12,236 nt of DNA from Geoglobus sp. (lineage in GTDB: Archaea; Halobacteriota; Archaeoglobi; Archaeoglobales; Archaeoglobaceae): the NCBI GenBank assembly GCA_027019885.1, contig JALUWC010000185.1, positions 1 through 12,236 on the forward strand, written 5' to 3'. This document shows, one piece after another, positions 6,374-12,154 of this stretch (position 1 is the first letter of the stretch; each line of letters opens with the position of its first letter). The translations under genes and the position numbers were made by a program. Below the pieces are notes generated by a model. That model worked only from the letters and a program-made list of their open reading frames with translations, was not told the origin of the DNA and made no database searches.

Positions 6374-6392
6374 TATCACTTATTAAGTGATA
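6374..6392. promoter_or_regulatory. Palindromic operator, copy B
   Basis: TATCACTTATTAAGTGATA is a perfect palindrome of nine-base arms about a central T. It matches the palindrome at 519-539 except for one base in the shared 19-base core. It lies between the TATA box at 6398-6406 and the expected transcription start of the leftward envelope operon, the classic place for a repressor site. Confidence 0.75.
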
Positions 6393-6397
6393 TGAAG

Positions 6398-6406
6398 ATA
6401 TATAAA
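6398..6406 (-). promoter_or_regulatory. TATA box of the membrane-protein/tes operon
   Basis: Read on the minus strand, TTTATATAT gives a strong archaeal TATA box. Transcription should start near 6376, within the palindrome, leaving a leader of about 60 bases before the TTG at 6316. Confidence 0.6.
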
Positions 6407-6458
6407 TATTTTACTATTCAAAATTCAAACCCGTAAACTTAGAAATAAGCTAGAGATA

Positions 6459-6599
6459 TTAGTCCAGAGGTTTAATTACAATCCCCTCTTCTGATTCTAT
6501 AAAAACAACATAGTCTTTAATTCGGTATTTCTCTCGAAGCTGTTTAGGGATTGTCACTTTTCCATCTTTTGTTATAGGACGTATGATCCGCTCACCCAT
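6459..6599 (-). CDS. AbrB/SpoVT-type swapped-hairpin DNA-binding protein
   Basis: From ATG at 6599 the 46-residue protein reads MGERIIRPITKDGKVTIPKQ and continues LREKYRIKDYVVFIESEEGIVIKPLD. The pattern D.(G/K)(K/R)(V/I)TIPK..RE..I...D.V.....E.GIVIKP is the AbrB swapped-hairpin beta-barrel, a dimeric DNA-binding domain used by transition-state regulators and antitoxins. A longer frame starting at 6674 is unlikely because a TATA box (TATTTAAAC, 6663-6655) lies inside it; AAAGGA seven bases before 6599 supports the short form. No toxin gene follows it. It is divergent from the HTH-like gene at 6710, and the inverted repeat at 6667-6697 lies between them, so it probably regulates both genes. Confidence 0.85.
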   Translation of the reverse strand: MGERIIRPITKDGKVTIPKQLREKYRIKDYVVFIESEEGIVIKPLD

Positions 6600-6666
6600 C
6601 GTTTGTTCCTTTACACTTTTAGTATATAATTCTTTTGGTAGAGCGTGCGAAAAGTTTAAATATTTG

Positions 6667-6697
6667 TAGAACATTATAACATTATACTAATGTTCTA
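6667..6697. promoter_or_regulatory. Inverted repeat in the divergent AbrB/HTH promoter
   Basis: TAGAACATTA (6667-6676) and TAATGTTCTA (6688-6697) are perfect 10-base inverted repeats separated by 11 bases. The site is upstream of the AbrB gene's TATA box and covers the likely promoter of the rightward gene at 6710. The one-helical-turn spacing suits two dimers or one dimer of the AbrB or HTH protein. Confidence 0.6.
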
Positions 6698-6709
6698 TAA
6701 GGTGGTATT

Positions 6710-6949
6710 ATGAGCCACATATCTACCGCATTAGTTGAGTTCCTTGAGACTCTTTATAGAGAGGGGGCCAACATAACGGAAATAGCAAAAGCGATTAAGG
6801 AAATTGACCATAAGCTTCATACTTATCTGCAGAAGGAAGCGCTAAGAAAAGAAGATCCAGAAATTATCTCATATCTAAAACAAGAAGCTCCATTTTATTA
6901 TTCGAACTATAAGTTTTCTAAAGAATTCAGGAAATTCTTACTTCAGTGA
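6710..6949 (+). CDS. Small HTH-like protein of unknown family
   Basis: This 79-residue protein starts MSHISTALVEFLETLYREGA. Residues about 8-40 (LVEFLETLYREGANITEIAKAIKE followed by IDHKLHTYL) have the spacing of a resolvase- or homeodomain-type helix-turn-helix: helix, REG turn, NITEIAKAI, then a possible recognition helix. The C-terminal half is rich in Lys, Glu and aromatic residues (PFYYSNYKFSKEFRKFLLQ) and is not recognised. GGTGG lies five bases before the ATG. It is transcribed away from the AbrB gene across the inverted repeat at 6667-6697, and its last 12 bases overlap the tail of the convergent AbrB-like gene. A role as a small regulator is likely but unproven. Confidence 0.7.
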   Translation: MSHISTALVEFLETLYREGANITEIAKAIKEIDHKLHTYLQKEALRKEDPEIISYLKQEAPFYYSNYKFSKEFRKFLLQ

Positions 6950-7162
6950 CTCCACCTCCGCCTTAACGCATGCGTCCATGCTCGGCTTGGCGGCGGTGGG
7001 CTTGGCTGGGTCGTCAGAATTGTTGTTAGATATTCTGCTGATCCCTCGGACTGTGATGTGGAGAATCGTCTTCCCCAGCTCTAAGTCGTAGAGTTCAACC
7101 AGCCATTTCGGAATGGTAATTCTGCGGTTGCTGTCGAGGGTTGCAGAGTGTACACCTCTTAT
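6938..7162 (-). pseudogene. AbrB-like regulator lacking a normal start, probably broken
   Basis: A leftward frame ending at TAA 6940-6938 encodes LDSNRRITIPKWLVELYDLE followed by LGKTILHITVRGISRIS, a good AbrB swapped-hairpin domain, and then NNNSDDPAKPTAAKPSMDAC plus VKAEVESLK. No ATG, GTG or TTG occurs in this frame between an upstream TAG (7174-7172) and the AbrB domain. Two explanations fit: an original ATG is now ATA (7162-7160), or a one-base frameshift separates a GTG at 7155 (VYTLQ, a usual AbrB beginning) from the rest. A TATA box (GTTTATATAC, 7200-7191) is intact, so loss may be recent, or a rare AUA start is used. The tail is encoded by the 46-base repeat shared with the ribbon-helix-helix gene at 299-496. 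Confidence 0.65.
6951..6996. repeat. 46-base direct repeat, copy 2
   Basis: Identical to 306-351 and in the same orientation and reading frame. Here it encodes the tail of the AbrB-like frame. The next bases (GTGGGCTTGGCTGG against GCTGGAC in copy 1) are related only by G-rich character. Confidence 0.95.
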
Positions 7163-7200
7163 ACTTTTACACTATCCTACTGCATAAGTAGTATATAAAC

Positions 7201-7223
7201 TTTACGCGTATAACACGGGTAAA
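7201..7223. promoter_or_regulatory. Imperfect inverted repeat upstream of ArsR-type copy 2
   Basis: TTTACGCGT and ACGGGTAAA are nine-base arms with one mismatch around ATAAC. The site lies between the leftward TATA box at 7191-7200 and the rightward promoter at 7240, so it could serve either gene. Confidence 0.4.
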
Positions 7224-7239
7224 CTATCTAACTAATAGC

Positions 7240-7261
7240 TTTATATGTGAACACGTATAAA
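7240..7261. promoter_or_regulatory. Promoter palindrome of ArsR-type copy 2
   Basis: TTTATATGTG (7240-7249) and CACGTATAAA (7252-7261) are 10-base arms with one mismatch around AA. The left arm is also the TATA box, 20-30 bases before the start codon, so a bound dimer would block TBP. Self-repression by the gene at 7272 is the simplest reading. Confidence 0.55.
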
Positions 7262-7271
7262 CCATGAAAAC

Positions 7272-7538
7272 ATGAAAGAGGTTACTGATTTTAAGGAATT
7301 GGAAAAAATAGGGAGGGCCATCAGCTCAGATGTCAGGAATCAGATTATTTCTCTGCTAAAAAAGGAAAATGATGTTTCTCTCTACCGGTTATCTCAGCTG
7401 TTGAATATGCAAATAACCTCACTTAAGAATCACTGCAGAATCTTGGCTGATGAGGGGATTGTCGAAATGAAGAGAGAAGGGAAAAAATATGTTATTAGGC
7501 TCAAGAAGGTACCTCATGTGTACATAGAAGAGGTCTGA
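7272..7538 (+). CDS. ArsR-type winged-helix regulator (copy 2)
   Basis: This 88-residue protein begins MKEVTDFKELEKIGRAISSD. Helices VRNQIISLLKK and LYRLSQLLNM, the recognition helix ITSLKNHCRILADEG and the wing VEMKREGKKYVIRL mark a winged helix-turn-helix close to the ArsR group. It is clearly paralogous to the protein at 586-858, sharing the ends MKEV and PHV.IEEV and the NHC.IL..EGI core. Like its paralogue it is followed at once (five bases) by a membrane-anchored protein with an extracellular domain. The promoter is compact, with a palindrome over the TATA box and a probably leaderless mRNA. A three-codon frame ATGAAAACATGA overlaps its start. No metal-binding cysteine pair is present, so the signal is unknown. 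Confidence 0.85.
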   Translation: MKEVTDFKELEKIGRAISSDVRNQIISLLKKENDVSLYRLSQLLNMQITSLKNHCRILADEGIVEMKREGKKYVIRLKKVPHVYIEEV

Positions 7539-7543
7539 GGATA

Positions 7544-8263
7544 ATGAAAATAATTAAGCCTAAATTGTCTGATAGTAAAATTTTATTTATTACTTTTTCG
7601 ATTTTATTACTTTTTGCAGGAATTATTTCTGCTTATGAATATAAATACAGGATTGATATTCCAATAGAGAATAAAAATGATATTGATATTGCATCATTAA
7701 TTAAAGAAGTAGGTGATTCTACAATTGATATAAAAACAAGTATAAATATTAAAAAGGGAGAGAATATCCAATTTTATATCGCTAAAAAGAAAATATCTCC
7801 AGATAAGACAATAACATTTGAAATTGAAATAAAAAATGATGATATGAGAGACCAAGAAAATTTAGAATTAAGAATATTTATTTTAAATCCTTATCAAATT
7901 AATAGAGGGGATAAATCTCTTGATCTTTATGAACTAAAAAAAGAAAATAAATTAATTGCTGGAGAGAAAATTGTACTTCCTTACATATATTACCAGATAC
8001 CTACAAATGCTAGAGAAGGAGAGTGGAATATCTATTCTGTGATATACAAAAAAGATAAGGATAGTAAAGAAAAAATTCCTATAGCGGTATCTAAAGAATC
8101 TTTTGAAGTTTATTATGGAAAGGAAAAATGGATACCAATAGTGCTTTTTGTTATTATTACAATTGTTGGTTCGACATGGGGAGATAGAATAATAAACAAT
8201 GTATACATTCGAGTACTTGTTGCACTTATTCTTGGTGCATTAGCTTATTTCTTCTGGGGGTAA
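7544..8263 (+). CDS. Membrane protein with extracellular domain, AT-rich
   Basis: This 239-residue protein has an N-terminal membrane helix or signal anchor (about residues 12-30, KILFITFSILLLFAGIISAY), a central domain of about 160 residues rich in Lys, Asp and Ile, and two C-terminal membrane helices (about 195-211 and 219-238) ending in AYFFWG. The central part (TFEIEIKNDDMRDQENLELR, then FVY-type strands such as EGEWNIYSVIYKKD) resembles Ig-like or CARDB-like beta sandwiches in which polar and hydrophobic residues alternate, but this is only a fold guess. The ATG follows the ArsR-type stop by five bases after a GAGG, so the two form one operon. The base composition is among the most AT-rich in the window. 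The function is unknown; it may sense or alter the cell surface. Confidence 0.75.
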   Translation: MKIIKPKLSDSKILFITFSILLLFAGIISAYEYKYRIDIPIENKNDIDIASLIKEVGDSTIDIKTSINIKKGENIQFYIAKKKISPDKTITFEIEIKNDDMRDQENLELRIFILNPYQINRGDKSLDLYELKKENKLIAGEKIVLPYIYYQIPTNAREGEWNIYSVIYKKDKDSKEKIPIAVSKESFEVYYGKEKWIPIVLFVIITIVGSTWGDRIINNVYIRVLVALILGALAYFFWG

Positions 8264-8297
8264 AGGTAATTGAATAGTCGTTAATTTAGGTAAAAAT

Positions 8298-8525
8298 TTA
8301 AAGCAGCCTACAGAACTCCTCGACAGTTAGTCCGGCGTCTTTTATTAAATCCCTAAGGGTTCCTCTTTTTACTGGTTTGTTTTTATGCACAGGGATTGTG
8401 AGTATTACTGGTGAACCCTCTTTGACCATAATAATATGACTGCCTTTTTGTCTTGCAACTATCCAACCAACCTTAGAAAAAGCCTTTACAACCTTATCCC
8501 CTGTAACAACGGGTAATTTTGCCAT
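8298..8525 (-). CDS. hicA: HicA-type mRNA interferase toxin
   Basis: The protein of 75 residues (from ATG at 8525) reads MAKLPVVTGDKVVKAFSKVG and then WIVARQKGSHIIMVKEG, with GTLRDLIKDAGLTVEEF near the end. This is the HicA (YcfA) family: a small double-stranded-RNA-binding fold whose catalytic His lies in the GSH motif (H30 here), cutting mRNA when free of its antitoxin. The TGA of hicB and the ATG of hicA overlap by one base (TGATG); a TTG at 8528 is a less likely start. All key features appear intact, so the toxin is probably active. Such modules stabilise mobile elements or defend against phages. Confidence 0.92.
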   Translation of the reverse strand: MAKLPVVTGDKVVKAFSKVGWIVARQKGSHIIMVKEGSPVILTIPVHKNKPVKRGTLRDLIKDAGLTVEEFCRLL

Positions 8526-8731
8526 CAAACCACTATCTCTAAGACTTTTTCATGCTCCTTTGCTTTTGCTCTCTCATTTAAAACTTCAAGATAGCCCTCT
8601 ATGGCCTCTTTAATATTCTTCAGAGCTTCCTCTATAGTATCGCCATGAGAATGGCACCCAGGCAAAGCTGGGCAACTTACGTTATAGCCCCCATCCTCTT
8701 TATCTTCCCTTATTATGACTTTGAATTTCAT
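8525..8731 (-). CDS. hicB: HicB-type antitoxin
   Basis: This 68-residue protein, MKFKVIIREDKEDGGYNVSC then PALPGCHSHGDTIEEALKNI, has the HicB partial RNase-H-like fold: strand, EDGGY, strand, the P.LPGC.S.GDT.EEAL motif, then a helix NIKEAIEGYLEVL. The usual C-terminal DNA-binding domain is absent or reduced to a few residues, which is common in short archaeal HicB proteins. It binds and silences the downstream HicA. AGGTG lies six bases before the ATG, and a TATA-like TTTAAATATG on the minus strand near 8763-8771 gives it its own promoter. The order antitoxin then toxin with overlapping codons is standard. Confidence 0.92.
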   Translation of the reverse strand: MKFKVIIREDKEDGGYNVSCPALPGCHSHGDTIEEALKNIKEAIEGYLEVLNERAKAKEHEKVLEIVV

Positions 8732-8810
8732 ACTTACACCTGTTTAAGATTGTAAGCTTAACATATTTAAAATTTCTAATGAGATTCCATAAAGAGAATA
8801 TCTAATGAAA

Positions 8811-8828
8811 GAGCCCCAATTCAGGCTC
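8811..8828 (-). terminator. Possible hairpin terminator after the S-layer-type gene
   Basis: GAGCC (8811-8815) and GGCTC (8824-8828) form a five-base stem with an eight-base loop, followed on the minus strand by CTTTCATT. It is about 45 bases beyond the stop of the gene ending at 8874. The stem is short and the T run weak. The rest of 8732-8873 holds only the hicB promoter and no gene that I can see. Confidence 0.3.
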
Positions 8829-8873
8829 CTACCTCTATCAAGTATATAATGTCTGGTTATGGTAGCCCCACTG

Positions 8874-10313
8874 TCACATGACCGGATAAATCTTCACCAC
8901 CTTCCCACCATTATCCTCTGCCTTAACAAGCGCCGCATAGCCAGGTAGCGTCACCTCTTTGAGCTCTGTTTTCTTGTCCAAGCTGGTTAGCAGCATCACC
9001 TTCACATAGCCTTCCACTGCCTGCTGCATCTCTCCGAGATCCTCGAGGGAGACGCTTTCAAGGAGGTAGTCCAAGCCGCCACTTGCCAGTCCAGCTGCGA
9101 GTTGCTCTTGGCTTAAGCTGCCGCACACAAAATCGCTGATCTTCTCGAGGACTTGGTTTGAGGCTTCCAGAGTATCGGCATACCAGTCACCAGCGGCTCT
9201 GGTTCCCACCCTGGTATTCCCTGCGATGATAACCCTGTAGAGGAGGATTTGACCGTCGTACTGCTCAATCTGCGCGTACAGCTCAGGGAGGCTTATGCTT
9301 CTCACCCTTGGGAGCGCAATAACAAGCCCGTATTCTCCGCCGCGGTACTCTTTGCCTGTGATGCGGTCCACAATCTTCCAGCCCTTCTCGTCCCTATCAA
9401 AGTAGAGCGGCAGCCCCTTGTCCATCGCATAGCGCTGGGCGTGCTGGTTGACCGCGGGTCCACCGTAGCTCACCAGGAAGAGTGTTCTCGTCTCCTCGTC
9501 CGGAATGGTTTCCTCCGCATCCTTAAGGTTCATCCAGACGTTTGTCAGGCTATCTGCCAGCATGTCCATATCGAAGGTGATCCCGGGAATAGGTGATGTT
9601 TTTATATCTTCTACTTTGTGCCACTGACAGGCGGCCTGCGAGAGTGCCACTCCTGCGTAGGGCACAGCCTTAAAGCCCACCGCCTGTCCGAGAGTAGAGC
9701 CGTCTGTGCCTATTTCGATCTCTGCATCTTTGATCCTCTGCGCAATTTCCGTATCAACCGGCGCTGATTTCTCCCCCCAAACGTGGACGCTAAAGTGCTT
9801 CTCCTTCATCTTCGCCAGCTGCAGGATTATGTTATCTATTGGCATTGGGGTCTCGGATAATCCTCCTGTGCTTTCACCCTGCTGGCTCTCCCATTTTACA
9901 TCCAAAGCTTTCCAGGAACTTCCTTCCGGGTCAAGGGACACTTCGCCGTCGAGAGTGACAGCTACATTGTGGGTCGCCACTGGGTAGTATACAACAAAGC
10001 CGAATTCCCAAGAGCTCTCCGATTGGAAAAAGCCTGTTGTGCCCCACTCGGGCTTTGAGGTTATTCGAATGTTCTCGCCATTATAAACGCCAGAGTAGTC
10101 TTTATCAGGTTCCATCCAGCCCTCGAAAATTTTCGACCCATCGGCAGCCTCACCGACCACGTAGACCGCAGTTGGTACCTCTGTTGGTTGGCTTTCTCCA
10201 GCGCTTCCAGAGCCGCCTAAGAGGTCCTCAACGGCAGGAAGAAATCCCCACACCATGCTGCCTGCAACTAAATAAATGCTCAGAGCGACAATCACCCCTC
10301 GCAATCTGATCAC
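8874..10313 (-). CDS. Secreted S-layer-type surface protein
   Basis: From GTG at 10313 the protein has 479 residues. It starts (M)IRLRGVIVALSIYLVAGSM, an N-terminal signal or anchor helix (about 6-24), followed by a Gly/Ser/Pro linker (GGSGSAGESQPTEVPT). A beta-rich domain follows (about 45-140). The part around residues 275-385 (LFLVSYGGPAVN, then EYGLVIALPR, then IIAGNTRVGTRAAGDW) has the GGP.(V)N, YG.I and AG....GT.AA motifs of the archaeal S-layer C-terminal domain. A helical C-terminus (about 385-479) follows. The longer frame to 10463 is rejected because a TATA-like GATTTATTAAC lies near 10341-10351, inside it. The gene is more GC-rich than the regulatory island. It may be an accessory cell-surface or virion protein; the S-layer assignment is by motif only. 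Confidence 0.7.
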   Translation of the reverse strand: MIRLRGVIVALSIYLVAGSMVWGFLPAVEDLLGGSGSAGESQPTEVPTAVYVVGEAADGSKIFEGWMEPDKDYSGVYNGENIRITSKPEWGTTGFFQSESSWEFGFVVYYPVATHNVAVTLDGEVSLDPEGSSWKALDVKWESQQGESTGGLSETPMPIDNIILQLAKMKEKHFSVHVWGEKSAPVDTEIAQRIKDAEIEIGTDGSTLGQAVGFKAVPYAGVALSQAACQWHKVEDIKTSPIPGITFDMDMLADSLTNVWMNLKDAEETIPDEETRTLFLVSYGGPAVNQHAQRYAMDKGLPLYFDRDEKGWKIVDRITGKEYRGGEYGLVIALPRVRSISLPELYAQIEQYDGQILLYRVIIAGNTRVGTRAAGDWYADTLEASNQVLEKISDFVCGSLSQEQLAAGLASGGLDYLLESVSLEDLGEMQQAVEGYVKVMLLTSLDKKTELKEVTLPGYAALVKAEDNGGKVVKIYPVM

Positions 10314-10435
10314 CCCACAGATAAAAATTGAAGCATAGTTAATAAATCTTTCTTCACTTTTCCGGCGCTCTCGGGCAACGCCTAAATATGTGCGTTGCTG
10401 CATATATGCTACCTTTCCACCAAGGAGGGGTTGAG

Positions 10436-10681
10436 ATGAAGAATGTGCGAATAATAATAACATCCGGTGATGGAAAGACGCATGTGACCGAGGTCAGGTC
10501 CTCGGTCTGGCTTGAGAAGGCAGGGATGCGGAAGTGCAACGGTAGCTACATCCTTGATCTCGCCGTTGCCAAGGTGGAGATGCCAGAGGATGTGGGCTAC
10601 GAATTCGTTGAGGATCTTGCATTGCTTCTCTCATACCATGAGCGCAAGAAGCTCGGGGAAGCGCTGCTGGCAAGCATTTAA
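10436..10681 (+). CDS. Small protein of unknown function next to integrase
   Basis: This 81-residue protein begins MKNVRIIITSGDGKTHVTEV. It looks like a small alpha/beta fold: strand VRIIITS, a strand-turn around HVTEVRSSVWLEKAGM, strand YILDLAVAKVEM, then a C-terminal helix (VEDLALLLSYHERKKLGEAL). The ATG at 10436 has AAGGAGGGG at ideal spacing; an in-frame ATG at 10388 overlaps the promoter region and is unlikely. The stop is 32 bases before the integrase. Genes in this place often encode excision or recombination-direction factors, but no helix-turn-helix is clear here, so that role is only a guess from position. Confidence 0.75.
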   Translation: MKNVRIIITSGDGKTHVTEVRSSVWLEKAGMRKCNGSYILDLAVAKVEMPEDVGYEFVEDLALLLSYHERKKLGEALLASI

Positions 10682-10713
10682 GCGTTTGCACTCTAATTTT
10701 TTACTGAGTAGTC

Positions 10714-12126
10714 ATGGCAGAGAAAGACTTCTTTAAGTACAGGAAGCGATATCAACGGGAGCTGAAGTTGCTCGAAGAGGCTGACATCCACCCCAACAAC
10801 AAGAGGCTTATCAAGGAATTTGACAGGGCTTGCCGGGCGGGAACCTTTGGAAAGAAGCTTGACTATCCATCTGCACAGGAGCAGCTCAACACCCTGCGGA
10901 GGTTCTGTCAATTTTTTGAGAAGGACCTGTACTGGGCCACTCAGCAAGACTTCGACGAAGCTTTTGCCAAGATTGAGGAACACTTTGAGAATTTGAGAAG
11001 AGAACGCCAGAAGCGTGGGCTTGATGAGAAGATTTCAGGGGATTGGGCTATTTACCGCTTCAAAGTTACAGTTAAAAAGTTTATGCGCTGGCTGAGATGG
11101 GCATACTGGTACCCAGAGGGCTATCCCGGCAAGGAGAAACTTGACCCAGCTGAACTATTCTGGAAGACCGGTTTTGCCAGGCGTAAAAACCCCCTCTACC
11201 CTCTTGAGGTTGCCCACATCTACGCCGAAACGCCCAAGTCAGAACTCCGTGATAGGTCCCTTCCACCATGGCGCGAGATTGGCAAGATCTGGGATAAGCT
11301 GGCAAGCGCAGCTGCGAACCTGCGGGATAAAGCAATCTTCAAGTGTCAGAAAAAGAAAGGCCCACGAGTCGGGGGACTTGGCTCCATGCTTTTTGGGGAT
11401 TTGGAGGAGCTTGATATAGGTTACAAGTTTTACATCAGGGACAAGAACAGAGAAAATGTAGTCGCCACCCCTATTTATGACGATTTGGAAGACATAGAGG
11501 CCATCAGGGCCTATCTGCTTGAAAGGGAGGCAATGCTAAGGGACTGGGAATATGATCCCTACGACCCAAAGCTTCCCCTCTGGCTCAAATACAACCAAAA
11601 TAAGCCCGTGATGATTGACTACCAGGACATTCGCAACGCTATCAAGAGGGCAAAAGACCGCTGGAACAAGCTGCACCCTGAGGACCCAATCACATACCGC
11701 CTCTATAACCATCTCACGCGCTTCTATGCCGAAGGTGTGGATCAGAAGATCAAGAAGATTCCAGATAACATTCGAAGAAAAGAGCGTGGCTGGTCGCCTA
11801 CCTCGCCAATGCCTGGCAAGTACGGGGCTATGATTGAGGATGTCGACATAGAGGAATTCTACGAGGAGAAAGCAGGGATAAAAGAGACCGAGGAGCAGAA
11901 AAAGAAAAAGAAGTGCTTCCGCTGCGGGTTTATCAACGAGGCACACTTAGAAAAGTGCTTCCGCTGTGGAACATGGCTTGATCCAAAGAGGATATTAGAG
12001 ATAGAAAATATGAAGGTAGTCGCCTTAGAAAGGAGGATGGAAATTTTGGAGGAGGTTGTCAGAATATTGGCTGGCAATAATGTGGAAGCTGTAGTTTCTT
12101 CTGATGCACGGCCTCCTAAGCTGTAG
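10714..12126 (+). CDS. int: Tyrosine recombinase (integrase) with C-terminal zinc ribbon
   Basis: This 470-residue protein has an N-terminal core-binding region (about 25-135) and a catalytic domain (about 185-385). The active-site set can be traced: box I Arg218 in GPRVG, a candidate beta-hairpin Lys near 244 (RDKNRENVV), HLTR (His333, Arg336), Trp360 in the GWSPTSPMPGKY motif at the usual His/Trp place, and the nucleophile Tyr370. Spacings between HxxR, W and Y (24 and 10 residues) fit the family. After a Lys run, Cys401-Cys404 and Cys415-Cys418 make a zinc ribbon, followed by a short coiled-coil-like helix (about 428-453). The last codons overlap the tRNA-Arg sequence at 12108-12154, so the attachment core restores the end of the gene. 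It should integrate and excise the element at tRNA-Arg(CCU). It appears intact. Confidence 0.9.
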   Translation: MAEKDFFKYRKRYQRELKLLEEADIHPNNKRLIKEFDRACRAGTFGKKLDYPSAQEQLNTLRRFCQFFEKDLYWATQQDFDEAFAKIEEHFENLRRERQKRGLDEKISGDWAIYRFKVTVKKFMRWLRWAYWYPEGYPGKEKLDPAELFWKTGFARRKNPLYPLEVAHIYAETPKSELRDRSLPPWREIGKIWDKLASAAANLRDKAIFKCQKKKGPRVGGLGSMLFGDLEELDIGYKFYIRDKNRENVVATPIYDDLEDIEAIRAYLLEREAMLRDWEYDPYDPKLPLWLKYNQNKPVMIDYQDIRNAIKRAKDRWNKLHPEDPITYRLYNHLTRFYAEGVDQKIKKIPDNIRRKERGWSPTSPMPGKYGAMIEDVDIEEFYEEKAGIKETEEQKKKKKCFRCGFINEAHLEKCFRCGTWLDPKRILEIENMKVVALERRMEILEEVVRILAGNNVEAVVSSDARPPKL

Positions 12127-12154
12127 ATCGGGGGTTCAAATCCCCCCGGGCCCG
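12108..12154 (+). other. tRNA-Arg(CCU) 3' half: attachment site
   Basis: The bases fold as the 3' half of a tRNA. Anticodon stem ACGGC/GCTGT flanks loop CTCCTAA with anticodon CCT (12115-12117) after the invariant T. Variable loop AGATC follows, then T stem GGGGG/CCCCC with loop TTCAAAT, acceptor strand CGGGCCC and discriminator G (12154). The 5' half of the tRNA (starting GGGCCCG) is absent; integrase coding sequence is there instead. This is the expected att site left by an element integrated through a tRNA gene. The crossover lies somewhere from the anticodon stem onward. The integrase stop codon is inside the site (12124-12126). Confidence 0.85.

Noticed and set aside
6600..6674. Longer start for the AbrB protein (71 residues from 6674)
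   Set aside because: The TATA box lies inside the added part, the added residues match no AbrB feature, and a Shine-Dalgarno site fits the ATG at 6599.
10314..10463. Fifty extra N-terminal residues for the S-layer-type protein
   Set aside because: They would place a promoter inside the gene and put the signal helix in the middle of the protein. The GTG at 10313 puts the helix at the N-terminus.
11081..12077. Several antisense or alternate frames across the integrase
   Set aside because: They have no recognisable domains and no start signals; the integrase frame contains all the catalytic residues.
12100..12154. Complete tRNA-Arg gene
   Set aside because: Only the half from the anticodon stem to the discriminator is present. 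No D arm or 5' acceptor strand GGGCCCG lies upstream, where integrase codons run instead.
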